Origin: Sphingopyxis sp.
GTDB lineage: Bacteria > Pseudomonadota > Alphaproteobacteria > Sphingomonadales > Sphingomonadaceae
Length of the DNA: 64,000 nt
Direction of reading: 5' to 3'
Assembly: GCF_016704835.1 (NCBI RefSeq)
Contig: NZ_JADIZJ010000001.1
Location: 1,101,001 to 1,165,000 of the forward strand
The translations under genes were made by a program, and so were the position numbers. The first letter of the stretch is position 1. Each line of letters begins with the position of its first letter. Below are positions 51,337 to 59,886 of the stretch, piece by piece. The notes below the pieces were generated by a model, which had not been told where the DNA came from, made no database searches, and saw only the letters and a program-made list of their open reading frames with translations.

Positions 51337-51645
51337 TTGGTTCTCATGCTCCTCCAGATCGTCCACATCATCCTGACGGTCCTGTGGTGGTTCATCATCG
51401 CGCAGGCGGTGATGTCGTGGTTGATCGCGTTCAACGTGATCAACACGCACAATGATTTCGTCAATCAGCTGTGGACGGTGCTCGACCGGATTACCGAGCC
51501 GCTGTACCGGCCCTTCCGCCGTATCATGCCTGACTTTGGCGGACTCGACCTGACCCCAATGCTGGTGCTGATCATCATCATCATTCTCGACGGTCCGGTG
51601 CTCAACTATCTCGGCCGCCTCGCCTATGCGAACGGCATGGCGTGA
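51337..51645 (+). CDS. YggT family membrane protein
   Basis: 102 residues from a TTG at 51337; GGAGAA at 51325-51330 is well placed for it, while the later ATG at 51346 is too far. Two hydrophobic segments (VHIILTVLWWFIIAQAVMSW and MLVLIIIIILDGPVLNYLG) bracket the conserved WTVLDRITEPLYRPFRRIMP loop. YggT proteins are implicated in division or envelope homeostasis; mechanism unclear. The stop overlaps folD by one base (TGATG). Confidence 0.9.
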   Translation: MVLMLLQIVHIILTVLWWFIIAQAVMSWLIAFNVINTHNDFVNQLWTVLDRITEPLYRPFRRIMPDFGGLDLTPMLVLIIIIILDGPVLNYLGRLAYANGMA

Positions 51646-52550
51646 TGACAGTTGAGACCGCCGCGCAGGTGATCGACGGCAAGGCGTTTGCCGCTGGTCT
51701 GCGCGGCCGGATTGCCGATGCCGTCCCCGCATTTGTCGCGGCGACCGGACGCGCGCCAGGGCTTGCGGTCGTGCTGGTCGGCGACGATCCGGCGAGCGCG
51801 GTTTATGTCGGGTCGAAAGGCAAGGCGACAATCGCCGCTGGCATGGTGAGTTACGAGCACCGCCTGCCCGCCTCCGCGACGCAGGACCAAGTCGAAGCAC
51901 TGCTGACAGCGCTCAATGCCGACGAATCGGTTGATGGCATCCTGCTGCAATTGCCACTTCCCAGCCACCTCGACGAACAGGCGGCGGTGGCGACGATCGA
52001 CCCTGACAAGGATGTCGACGGGCTGACCCCGGTCAGCGCCGGACGCCTCGCACTTGGCATTGCCGGGATGGTGCCGTGCACCCCCTATGGTTGCCTGCTG
52101 CTGCTCCAGGACCGGCTCGGCGACCTGTCGGGGAAGGATGCGATCGTCGTCGGGCGCTCGATCCTCGTCGGCAAGCCGATGGGGCAATTGCTGCTTGGCG
52201 CCAACGCCACTGTGACCATGGCGCACAGCCGGACCAAAGATCTGCCCGCTCTCGTCCGCCGCGCTGACATTGTGGTTGCGGCGGTCGGGCGCGCCGAGAT
52301 GGTCAAGGGCGACTGGATCAAGCCCGGCGCGGTGGTCATCGATGTCGGGATCAACCGCTTGCCGCCCGTCGCAGGCGCGGCAAGGGGCCGGCTGGTCGGC
52401 GATGTCGACTATGCCGAAGCTGCAGCGGTCGCCGATGCGATCACCCCGGTACCCGGCGGGGTCGGGCCGATGACCATCGCCTGCCTGCTCCGCAATACCC
52501 TCGTCGCCGCGCACCGCCGCGCGGGGCTCGCCGATCCGGAAGGCCTCTGA
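51645..52550 (+). CDS. folD: Methylenetetrahydrofolate dehydrogenase/cyclohydrolase
   Basis: 301 residues from ATG 51645 (GTG at 51642 is possible). It makes 10-formyl-THF from methylene-THF. Signatures: VGDDPASAVYVGSKGKA with the catalytic Lys, ILLQLPLPSHLDEQAA, DKDVDGLTPVSAGRLALG, PCTPYGCLLLL, IVVGRSILVGKPMGQLLLG (NADP loop) and ITPVPGGVGPMTIACLLRNT. It forms a tight argB-yggT-folD-lipoprotein-marC run with one-base and four-base overlaps. Confidence 0.96.
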   Translation: MTVETAAQVIDGKAFAAGLRGRIADAVPAFVAATGRAPGLAVVLVGDDPASAVYVGSKGKATIAAGMVSYEHRLPASATQDQVEALLTALNADESVDGILLQLPLPSHLDEQAAVATIDPDKDVDGLTPVSAGRLALGIAGMVPCTPYGCLLLLQDRLGDLSGKDAIVVGRSILVGKPMGQLLLGANATVTMAHSRTKDLPALVRRADIVVAAVGRAEMVKGDWIKPGAVVIDVGINRLPPVAGAARGRLVGDVDYAEAAAVADAITPVPGGVGPMTIACLLRNTLVAAHRRAGLADPEGL

Positions 52551-53224
52551 TGCGCACTCTGCTGCTTCCCGCCCTTGCCCTGTCGTTGCTCGCAGGTTGC
52601 GCCGGCGATCCCAACGACATCCGCAACCGCCCGTTGGGACCAAACCCGAGCGCCTTTGTCGCCGCGGAGATCGGCTTCGCGCGGCTGGCGCAGGAAAAGG
52701 GCCAGTGGACGGCGTTTCGCGAAACATCGCATCCAGATGCGGTCATGTTTGTGCCGCAGCGGGTGAAGGCGCGCGACTGGCTCAAGACCCAGAAAGACCC
52801 CGCCGAAGCGGTCAAATGGCAGCCGCACGCGGTCTATGTCAGCTGCGACGGCAACAGCGGCGTCACAACGGGCGCGTGGCAGAAGGGCCCAGCGCACGGC
52901 TTTTTCAGCACCGTGTGGATGCGCGATCCCAAGAGCGGCAAGATCGACTGGATTCTCGATCATGGCGACGGATTGACCAGCCCCCGCGAGGCGCCCGAAT
53001 TCATCGCGTCGAAGCAAGCGGTGTGCGGATCGCGCCCCGCCGTTCCGATCGAGGCGGGCGCTGAGGGTGACGATATGGCCGTCGGCCTGTCGCCCGACCA
53101 GACTTTAAGCTGGACCTCGACGGTGCGCTCCGACCAGTCGCGCCGCGTGACGATCCGGCTGTGGGATGGCAAGACGATGGCAACGGTGATCGACGATCAG
53201 GTCGCGGCGCCCAAACAGCCATGA
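52550..53224 (+). CDS. Hypothetical lipoprotein
   Basis: 224 residues; its ATG overlaps the folD stop by one base. Lipobox LAGC in ALALSLLAGCAGD. The middle (FVAAEIGFARLAQEKGQWTA, FRETSHPDAVMFVP, GDGLTSPREAPE) resembles NTF2/SnoaL-like DUF4440 folds, with conserved tryptophans. Cysteines at YVSCDG and QAVCGS may pair. No enzyme function can be assigned. Its stop overlaps marC. Confidence 0.8.
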   Translation: MRTLLLPALALSLLAGCAGDPNDIRNRPLGPNPSAFVAAEIGFARLAQEKGQWTAFRETSHPDAVMFVPQRVKARDWLKTQKDPAEAVKWQPHAVYVSCDGNSGVTTGAWQKGPAHGFFSTVWMRDPKSGKIDWILDHGDGLTSPREAPEFIASKQAVCGSRPAVPIEAGAEGDDMAVGLSPDQTLSWTSTVRSDQSRRVTIRLWDGKTMATVIDDQVAAPKQP

Positions 53225-53850
53225 TCGACCTGTTCATCTCGGCTTTTGTCACGCTGTTCGTGGTCATCGACCCGCCGGGCTGTGCGCCGATCTATGCCAG
53301 TCTGACCACCGGCGCGAGCGCGCAGCAGCGCCGGTCGATGGCGATCCGCGCGACGGTGATTGCCGGGTGCATCCTCGTCTTTTTTGCGATGTTCGGCGAA
53401 GCGTTGCTCAGCTTCCTCCACATCGATCTCGACAGCTTCCGCATCGCGGGCGGTATCATGCTGTTCATCATCGCGATCGACATGGTGTTCGAAAAGCGCA
53501 CCGAACGCCGCGAACAGCGCGCCGAGAAAGTAATTGCGACGCCTGAAATCGAAGATGTGTCGGTGTTCCCGATGGCGATGCCGATGCTCGCCGGGCCAGG
53601 GTCGATCGCCTCGGTGATGCTGCTGGTGGCGCAGAACAACGGGCTCGATCGCGCGTTCGTGATATTTGGTGCGCTGCTGCTCGTGCTGCTGCTGACGCTC
53701 GGCGCGCTGCTCGCGGCGGGGCCGCTGATGCGCTTCATCGGCAACAAGGGCGAGGCGGTGATCACCCGGCTGCTCGGCGTGTTGCTCGCCGCGCTCGCCG
53801 CGCAATTCGTCATCGACGGGCTCAAGGCGAGCTTTCCTAGCCTCACATAG
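53221..53850 (+). CDS. MarC family membrane protein
   Basis: 209 residues from ATG 53221 (ATGA overlap). Six membrane helices, with FVVIDPPGCAPIYASLTTG in helix 1, FGEALLSFLHIDLDSFRIAGG, VFPMAMPMLAGPGSIASVML and TRLLGVLLAALAAQFVIDGL, all hallmarks of UPF0056/MarC. Despite the name, a role in antibiotic resistance is not supported for the family; function unknown. It is the last gene of the argB-folD run, followed by a bidirectional terminator. Confidence 0.92.
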   Translation: MIDLFISAFVTLFVVIDPPGCAPIYASLTTGASAQQRRSMAIRATVIAGCILVFFAMFGEALLSFLHIDLDSFRIAGGIMLFIIAIDMVFEKRTERREQRAEKVIATPEIEDVSVFPMAMPMLAGPGSIASVMLLVAQNNGLDRAFVIFGALLLVLLLTLGALLAAGPLMRFIGNKGEAVITRLLGVLLAALAAQFVIDGLKASFPSLT

Positions 53851-53851
53851 A

Positions 53852-53881
53852 AAAGGGCGCCGCCCGCAGGCGACGCCCTTT
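53852..53881. terminator. Bidirectional hairpin terminator
   Basis: AAAGGGCG (53852-53859) pairs with CGCCCTTT (53874-53881), with an inner CGCC-CGCA-GGCG stem. A and T runs at each end let it work both ways, between the convergent marC and OmpA-like genes. Confidence 0.75.
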
Positions 53882-53904
53882 CGACATTCCACGGGAATGG
53901 AATT

Positions 53905-54594
53905 TTAGCGCGCGGCGTTGACGTCCGCTTGCGTCACCGGCGCAATGCGGATTTCGACGCGGCGGTTGCACTGATAATCGGCCTCGCCGCGCTCGGGCGA
54001 ACATTTCAACTGCGTTTCGCCGTAACCCATCGTCGCCATGCGCGCGCGCTGGATGCCGCGGCCGCCTAGATAATCGGCGACCGAGGAAGCACGGCGTTCG
54101 GACAAACCCTGATTATAGCTGTCGCTGCCGGTCGAATCGGTGTGGCCATAGACGTCGATATAGGTGCTGGGATATTCGGCCAGCGTCGAGGCGACGTTAT
54201 CGAGGGCGCTGCGGAACTGCGATTTGACCAGCGCGCTGTTGTAATCGAAGGTCACGTCGCCGGGCATATTGAGCACCAGCTGGTCACCCTGCCGTTCGAC
54301 GTCGATGCCGGTGCCCGCGGTGCGCTGGCGCAGCTTTTTTTCCTGCTCGTCCATATAATAGCCCACGCCCGCGCCGGCGACCGCGCCGATGCCTGCACCG
54401 ACGATTTCTTCGGTGCGGCTGTTCTTGCCGCCGATCAGATCGCCAAGCAGATAGCCGCCGAGCGCGCCGCCGAGACCGCCGATCGCGGCATTCGAGATGC
54501 GCTTTTCGCCGGTGTTGGGGTCGGTGACGCAGCCGGTCAGCGCTACCGCGCTGATGGTGGCCAGCGTCGCAAGTTTGATGGTCTTGATATTCAT
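53905..54594 (-). CDS. OmpA-family lipoprotein (YiaD-like)
   Basis: 229 residues from ATG 54594. Lipobox LTGC in ISAVALTGCVTD. A glycine-zipper segment (GGLGGALGGYLLGDLIGG and VGAGIGAVAGAGVGYYM) precedes the C-terminal OmpA peptidoglycan-binding domain: YIDVYGHTDSTGSDSYNQGL, SERRASSVADYL and CNRRVEIRI with the diaminopimelate-binding Asp/Arg pair. It tethers the outer membrane to the wall. AGAGGGA precedes the start. Single-gene unit, convergent with marC. Confidence 0.93.
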   Translation of the reverse strand: MNIKTIKLATLATISAVALTGCVTDPNTGEKRISNAAIGGLGGALGGYLLGDLIGGKNSRTEEIVGAGIGAVAGAGVGYYMDEQEKKLRQRTAGTGIDVERQGDQLVLNMPGDVTFDYNSALVKSQFRSALDNVASTLAEYPSTYIDVYGHTDSTGSDSYNQGLSERRASSVADYLGGRGIQRARMATMGYGETQLKCSPERGEADYQCNRRVEIRIAPVTQADVNAAR

Positions 54595-54716
54595 TGGTCG
54601 TTCCCTCTTTTTTGGCGGCCGCATGGATCAATTGCGCCCGCCATTCGTGCCGATAACATATGGCTGGCGATCTAGTTCCCGAATCCGCCTGAACACTTGC
54701 TGAGACGCATGTTAAG

Positions 54717-54752
54717 GCGCCATTGTGCAATGGCGCGGCTTTGCCCTATAAG
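54717..54752 (+). promoter_or_regulatory. Hairpin and possible promoter before the CorC-like gene
   Basis: GCGCCATTG-TG-CAATGGCGC (54717-54736) is a 9-base stem. TTGTGC (54723-54728) and TATAAG (54747-54752), 18 bases apart, form a plausible plus-strand promoter within and after it, so the dyad could be an operator. Confidence 0.35.
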
Positions 54753-54808
54753 CTCCCCATGACCGACGCTGACAGGGGCCGGGCGCCGAAGCGCCAGATT
54801 ACCGCCCA

Positions 54809-56131
54809 ATGACCCCTTTCCCATGGTCCGACGTGGCGATCATCGCCGTCCTGATCCTGCTCAATGGCGTTTTTGCGATGTCCGAACTGGCGATCGTGTC
54901 GGCACGCGCACCGCGCCTGCAGGCGGCGGAAAAGCGCGGTAGCCGCGGCGCCGCGGTGGCGCGCCAATTGACCGCCGATCCGGGGCGGTTCCTGTCAACG
55001 GTGCAGGTCGGCATCACGCTCATCAGCATCCTGGCCGGTGCATATTCGGGAGCCAGCCTCGGCGGCCCGGTGGGTGAGCGGTTGCAGGCGCTGCTGGGTC
55101 TCGACGACGAAACCGCGCTGACCGTCGGTTTTGCGGTGGTTATCGCGGTGACGACCTATTTTTCGCTGATCGTCGGTGAGCTGGTACCCAAGCAGTTCGC
55201 GTTGCGCGCGCCTGAGCCGATTGCGATCTTCATTGCGCTCCCGATGTTGTGGCTGTCAAAAATCGGCGCGCCGTTGGTGTGGCTGCTCGACCGCAGTTCG
55301 GCGCTGGTCTTTCGCATCCTGGGCCTCAATCGCGAATCCGAAGACCGGGTGACGGCGGAAGAGCTGCATTTGATCGTTGCCGAGGCGTCGAAATCGGGGC
55401 TGATCGAGGAAAGCGAGCGCGCGATCATCTCGGGCGTCGTGCGCCTCGCCGATCGTCCGGTGCGTGAGGTGATGACGCCGCGCAAGGATGTCGACTGGGT
55501 CGATATCGCCGCCGATGCCGATGCGGTGCGCGCCAAACTGCTCCAGAGCCCCCACACGCGCCTCCCGGTCGCGCGCGGCTCGGTTGATGATATTGTCGGC
55601 GTGGTGCAGGCGCGCGACATTGCCGCGGCGCTGTTCCGCGGCGAAGCGCTCGACGTCGACCGGCTCACCCGGTCGGCGAAGGTCATTCACGACCAGATCG
55701 ATGCGATGGACGCGCTCGAAGCACTGCGCGTCGCCGACGTGCCAATGCTCTTCGTCCACGACGAATATGGCCATTTCGAAGGGCTGGTGACCCCCGCCGA
55801 TCTGCTGGCCGCGATCGCCGGGGAATTTGCGTCGGATCAGGATATCGGCAGCGAGCCATTCGTGGTCGAACGCGACGACGGCAGCCTGCTGATCGCGGGA
55901 TCGATGCCCGCCGACCAGATGGCCGAACGGCTGGGGATCGAGCTCGACGACGACCGCGATTATGCGACCGCGGCGGGTCACGCACTGGCGATCCTGAAGC
56001 ATCTGCCCAAGGAGGGTGAGAAATTCATCGACAAGGGCTGGCGGTTCGAGATCGTCGATATGGACGGACGCAAGATCGACAAGCTGCTCGTTACCGAGCT
56101 TTCAAAGCCCAAGAGCGCCGACGAGGACTAG
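54809..56131 (+). CDS. CNNM/CorC hemolysin-family transporter-like protein
   Basis: 440 residues. N-terminal DUF21 membrane domain (about residues 1-190; FAMSELAIVSARAPRLQ, LVPKQFALRAPEPIA), then two CBS domains (VREVMTPRKDVDWVDI to LFVHDEYGHFEGLVTPADLL) and a C-terminal CorC_HlyC domain (ADQMAERLGIELDDDRDYAT, KGWRFEIVDMDGRKIDKLLV). Related proteins move Mg2+ or Co2+ and sense nucleotides through the CBS pair. The hemolysin name is historical. A 17-codon ORF (54759-54812) ends in an ATGA overlap with its start. Confidence 0.92.
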   Translation: MTPFPWSDVAIIAVLILLNGVFAMSELAIVSARAPRLQAAEKRGSRGAAVARQLTADPGRFLSTVQVGITLISILAGAYSGASLGGPVGERLQALLGLDDETALTVGFAVVIAVTTYFSLIVGELVPKQFALRAPEPIAIFIALPMLWLSKIGAPLVWLLDRSSALVFRILGLNRESEDRVTAEELHLIVAEASKSGLIEESERAIISGVVRLADRPVREVMTPRKDVDWVDIAADADAVRAKLLQSPHTRLPVARGSVDDIVGVVQARDIAAALFRGEALDVDRLTRSAKVIHDQIDAMDALEALRVADVPMLFVHDEYGHFEGLVTPADLLAAIAGEFASDQDIGSEPFVVERDDGSLLIAGSMPADQMAERLGIELDDDRDYATAAGHALAILKHLPKEGEKFIDKGWRFEIVDMDGRKIDKLLVTELSKPKSADED

Positions 56132-56199
56132 CCTGGCGTGGCACTTTCGCCGCGTGGCTGGCGGACGTCGGCAAGGGATGGATCACTATTGTCCAAATT

Positions 56200-56302
56200 C
56201 GTCATGCTGAACGTGTTTCAGCAGCCATGGCCCAAGCCTCCATCCCGGGCAGCGCCGAAGGAAACGGCAGGCCATCGACCCTGAAATAGGTTTAGGGTGA
56301 CG
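56200..56302. repeat. Intergenic repeat with CGTCA/TGACG ends
   Basis: A 103-base element from CGTCATGCTGAACGTGTTTCA to TAGGTTTAGGGTGACG, with an inner CTGAA...TTTCAG stem. It resembles widespread sphingomonad intergenic repeats and fills most of the gap between the convergent CorC-like and HhH-like genes. Only the ends match the other repeats listed. Confidence 0.5.
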
Positions 56303-56339
56303 CGTGAAGGGATGTTCGCAGCCGGTCGAGAGCTGCCGC

Positions 56340-57008
56340 TCAGAGATCGCCGCCAAGCGCCCCATATTTTGCCTCGAAGCCCGCCTTGTCACCGCGCGCC
56401 AGATAGCCCGCTTGATCGACGATATTGTCGCGCGCGATGCGGCCCTGGAAGGCGCCGAGCTGGGGGTCGATGGCGGCGATGTCGGCGTCGGTCCAATTGG
56501 CGATCTGCTGATAGCTGGTGACGCCAAGGCCGCCCAGCAGCGCGACCATCTTTGGTCCGACGCCCTTCAGCAATTGCAGATTGTCGGTTTTGGGTGCGGC
56601 GGCTTCGGGGGGCAGCGTGGGGGTTGGCGCAGGCGCTGGAGCAGGCTCGGGTAGAGGTTCGGGCGCCGCGGCCGGCGCGGCAGGCTCGGCCGCGATCGGT
56701 GCAGGGGTCGCCGCGGGTTCCGGCGCCGGCGCCGGGCGTCCGGGTTCGGCGGCCGCCACGGGGGCGGTTGGCGCGGGGGGCGCCTTTGCCGCCGGTACCG
56801 GCGCCGGTACGATCGGTTTGAAGCGCGCGGGTTCGGCGGCGACAATCTCGGGCTTCACGGGTTCGAGCGGCTTGGCGGGCTTCGCCGGTTCGATGACAGG
56901 TGGCGCCAGATCGTCGGCTTTTGACCGTCCGAACAGCCACCAGAGCAATATGACCGCGACCACCAGGCCGACGACCGCGATGATCCAATTCTCCTGAAGC
57001 CACGTCAT
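56340..57008 (-). CDS. Membrane-anchored protein with Pro/Ala linker and HhH-like C-terminus
   Basis: 222 residues. One N-terminal membrane helix (WIIAVVGLVVAVILLWWLFG), then about 115 residues of Pro/Ala-rich linker, then a C-terminal domain of about 75 residues: LQLLKGVGPKMVALLGGLGV, SYQQIANWTDADIAAIDPQL and GRIARDNIVDQAGYLARGD. The KGVGPK-x-x-x-L pattern is a helix-hairpin-helix like that found in DUF4332 and in E-subunit extensions of NADH dehydrogenase. It may bind nucleic acid or protein near the membrane. Function unknown. Confidence 0.8.
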   Translation of the reverse strand: MTWLQENWIIAVVGLVVAVILLWWLFGRSKADDLAPPVIEPAKPAKPLEPVKPEIVAAEPARFKPIVPAPVPAAKAPPAPTAPVAAAEPGRPAPAPEPAATPAPIAAEPAAPAAAPEPLPEPAPAPAPTPTLPPEAAAPKTDNLQLLKGVGPKMVALLGGLGVTSYQQIANWTDADIAAIDPQLGAFQGRIARDNIVDQAGYLARGDKAGFEAKYGALGGDL

Positions 57009-57087
57009 GATTGCCTCCGCTCCTGCTTTTCGTTCAGCCTATGCGCCGCGCCGCGCCGCGTCCAGTCGCTCTCACTCGGCTCGCGGG

Positions 57088-58383
57088 CTACCGCGCGGCA
57101 GCCCCGTGGCGTGCTTCGCGCGCGACTTCCCTCCAGCCGATGTCGCGGCGGCAGAAACCGCTCGCAAAATCGAGTTTGTCGACCGCGGCATAGGCGCACG
57201 CCTGCGCCTCGGTGACCGTGCGCCCCGTTGCGGTGACGTTGAGCACGCGCCCGCCGGCGGCGACGATCTGGTCGCCCTCGCGCGCGGTGCCAGCATGGAA
57301 AACCCGAACGCCGCCCGTTTCGGCATCGGCAATGCCATGGATCGCACCTCCCTTGGTCGGCGCGGCGGGATAGCCGTTAGCGGCCATGACGACGGTGAGC
57401 GCGTAGTCGCTGGCGAAAGCGGGCGCGGCTGCCGTCGTCAGCGCGCCTGTCGAGGCGGCATAGAGCAACGCAGCGAGATCGCCGATGTAGCGCATCATCA
57501 GCACTTGGCATTCAGGGTCGCCAAAACGGGCATTATATTCGATCAGCTTCGGCCCCGCGTCCGTCAGCATCAGCCCCGCGAACAACACGCCGATATAGGG
57601 GGTGCCTTCGGCGGCGAGCGTCGCCACGGTCGGGCGGATGATACGGTCCATCACCTGCGCTTCGAGCGCGGGCGTCAGAACGGGGGCGGGGCTGTAGGCG
57701 CCCATGCCGCCGGTGTTCGGTCCTACATCGCCGTCGCCGACGCGCTTATGGTCCTGCGCGCTACCGAACGCCATCACGTCGGTGCCGTCGGAGAGCGCGA
57801 AGAAGCTCGCTTCCTCGCCGGTCATAAATTCCTCGATCACCACTTCGGCGCCCGCGCTGCCGAAGGCGCCGTCGAACATGTCGGCGACTGCGGCCGCGGC
57901 GTCTTCGCGCGTTTCGGCGATGACGACGCCCTTGCCCGCGGCAAGGCCGTCGGCCTTGATGACAACCGGAATGCTAAAGCCGTCGAGGACGGCAAGCGCT
58001 TCGTCGGCCGAGGTGCAGCGGACATAGGCGGCGGTGGGGATGCCGGCGCGGGCGCACAGATCCTTGGTAAAACCCTTCGACCCTTCGAGCTGCGCCGCCG
58101 CAGCGCCGGGGCCGAAGGTTGCAATGCCCAGCGCGCGCAGTCGGTCGGCGAGCCCGGCGACGAGCGGCGCCTCTGGGCCGACGACGACAAAATCGATGCC
58201 GCGTCCGGTGCAAAACGCGATCAGGCCATCCAGATCGTCGGCGGCGATCGCGATACATTCGGCGTGCGTCTCGATCCCCGGGTTGCCGGGGGCGGCATAG
58301 AGCTTGGCGCAGCTTGGCGATTGTGCCAACTGCCAGCTGAGCGCATGCTCGCGGCCCCCCGATCCGACCAGCAGGATATTCAT
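57088..58383 (-). CDS. purD: Phosphoribosylamine-glycine ligase
   Basis: 431 residues, family length. It makes GAR in purine synthesis. ATP-grasp motifs: LLVGSGGREHALSWQLAQSP, FGPGAAAAQLEGSKGFTKDL, IKADGLAAGKGVVIA, DHKRVGDGDVGPNTGGMGAY and LIEYNARFGDPECQVLM. AAGGGA lies seven bases before the ATG at 58383. That CAT/ATG shares two bases with the ATG of xseA on the other strand, so each promoter must lie inside the other gene. Confidence 0.97.
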   Translation of the reverse strand: MNILLVGSGGREHALSWQLAQSPSCAKLYAAPGNPGIETHAECIAIAADDLDGLIAFCTGRGIDFVVVGPEAPLVAGLADRLRALGIATFGPGAAAAQLEGSKGFTKDLCARAGIPTAAYVRCTSADEALAVLDGFSIPVVIKADGLAAGKGVVIAETREDAAAAVADMFDGAFGSAGAEVVIEEFMTGEEASFFALSDGTDVMAFGSAQDHKRVGDGDVGPNTGGMGAYSPAPVLTPALEAQVMDRIIRPTVATLAAEGTPYIGVLFAGLMLTDAGPKLIEYNARFGDPECQVLMMRYIGDLAALLYAASTGALTTAAAPAFASDYALTVVMAANGYPAAPTKGGAIHGIADAETGGVRVFHAGTAREGDQIVAAGGRVLNVTATGRTVTEAQACAYAAVDKLDFASGFCRRDIGWREVAREARHGAAAR

Positions 58384-59809
58384 GGCAGTCCCTTTTTCCG
58401 ATCCGGCGTCCGAAACCGACCCCGCGGCGCGGCTGTTAGCCGAGGCGGCGCCCGGCGACAATGTCCCGCCGCTGTCGGTCAGCCAATTGTCCGCAGCGAT
58501 CAAGCGGACGGTCGAGGACGGTTTTGCCCGCGTGCGGGTACGGGGAGAATTGTCGGGCGCCAAGCGCGCGGCATCGGGGCATTTCTACGCGGCGCTGAAG
58601 GACGATAATGCGCTGATCGACATGGTGATGTGGAAGGGGCAGGCGGCGCGGCTGGCGTTCCGGCCCGAGGACGGCATCGAGGTGATCGCGACCGGCAAGC
58701 TCACCACCTATCCGGGGCGCTCCAAATATCAGCTCGTCGTCGATACGCTCGAGGTCGCGGGCGAGGGCGCGCTCATGCTGCTGTTCGAAAAACTGAAGGC
58801 GCGGCTTGGCGCGGAAGGACTGTTCGACCGAGAGCGGAAACAGGCACTGCCCGTGTTGCCGCGCGTCATCGGGGTGATCACCTCACCGACCGGCGCAGTG
58901 ATCCGCGACATCCTGCACCGGCTGGCCGATCGTTGTCCGACGCAGGTCATCGTCTGGCCGGTGCTGGTGCAGGGCGACGGCGCGGCGGCGCAGGTCGCGA
59001 ATGCGGTGCGCGGCTTCGATGCCATTGCACCCGGCGGGCCGGTGCAACGCCCCGATCTGGTCATCATCGCGCGCGGCGGCGGCTCGATCGAGGATCTGTG
59101 GGCATTCAATGAAGAGGTGGTCGTGCGCGCGATCGCCGAGTGCCGCATCCCGACGATCAGCGCGGTCGGGCACGAGACCGATGTGACACTCGCCGATCAC
59201 GCCGCCGACGTGCGCGCGCCGACGCCGACCGCGGCGGCCGAAATGGCGGTGCCGGTGCGCGCCGAACTGCAGGTGCAGCTGGCGACCTGGCGCGGGCGGA
59301 TGATTGGCGCCGCGAACCGGCATCAGGCGCTGGCGGGCGAAAGGCTGATCGCGCTGGCCCGTCATTTGCCGCGGCGCGAGGCGCTTTATGCGCCGCAGCG
59401 CCAGCGGCTCGACGATAGCGGCGATCGGCTCGACCGCAGCCAGCGCCAGCGGCTGGTCGTCGTCTCGGAGCGGTTGGCAACGCGCGGCGCGGCGCTGCGC
59501 CCGTCATTGCTCGCGCGGCGCTGGGATCGCGACCGCGCGCGGCTCGAAGGGCTGGGGCGGCTGCTCGATAGTCTTGATCCGCGCGCTTTGCTGTCGCGCG
59601 GCTATGCGATGGTGCGCGATGCGCGCGGGGCGATCGTCACCACCGCCGCCCGCGCGCAAGACGCCGGGCATCTGCGGTTGCAATTTGCCGATGGCGAGGT
59701 TCCGGTGGCGATCGCTGGCAGCGACCCGCCGCTGGCGCCGGACGCCCCCCGTCCCGCCCGCAAGCCGTCAGCGCCGCCGCCCAAAAGAGGGCAGGGCGAG
59801 CTGTTCTGA
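58382..59809 (+). CDS. xseA: Exodeoxyribonuclease VII large subunit
   Basis: 475 residues from ATG 58382, preceded by CAGGA inside purD. With XseB (not in the window) it degrades single-stranded DNA. The N-terminal OB fold (PPLSVSQLSAAIKRTVED, VRVRGELSGAKRAASGHFYA) binds DNA; the catalytic domain has ITSPTGAVIRDILHRLADRCP, RPDLVIIARGGGSIEDLWAF and SAVGHETDVTLADHAADVRAP. A coiled-coil Arg-rich middle is typical. A 35-residue Pro-rich tail (LAPDAPRPARKPSAPPPKRG) is extra. Confidence 0.96.
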   Translation: MAVPFSDPASETDPAARLLAEAAPGDNVPPLSVSQLSAAIKRTVEDGFARVRVRGELSGAKRAASGHFYAALKDDNALIDMVMWKGQAARLAFRPEDGIEVIATGKLTTYPGRSKYQLVVDTLEVAGEGALMLLFEKLKARLGAEGLFDRERKQALPVLPRVIGVITSPTGAVIRDILHRLADRCPTQVIVWPVLVQGDGAAAQVANAVRGFDAIAPGGPVQRPDLVIIARGGGSIEDLWAFNEEVVVRAIAECRIPTISAVGHETDVTLADHAADVRAPTPTAAAEMAVPVRAELQVQLATWRGRMIGAANRHQALAGERLIALARHLPRREALYAPQRQRLDDSGDRLDRSQRQRLVVVSERLATRGAALRPSLLARRWDRDRARLEGLGRLLDSLDPRALLSRGYAMVRDARGAIVTTAARAQDAGHLRLQFADGEVPVAIAGSDPPLAPDAPRPARKPSAPPPKRGQGELF

Positions 59810-59886
59810 CATCGCCGGGGGTGGCCCCGCCGCGCTCGGCTGTTATAGTGGCCGCAACCACCGACCCTTGAACGGACAACCGAATC

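Noticed and set aside
57007..58608. 533-codon plus-strand frame
   Set aside because: Antisense to purD, which has complete ATP-grasp motifs.
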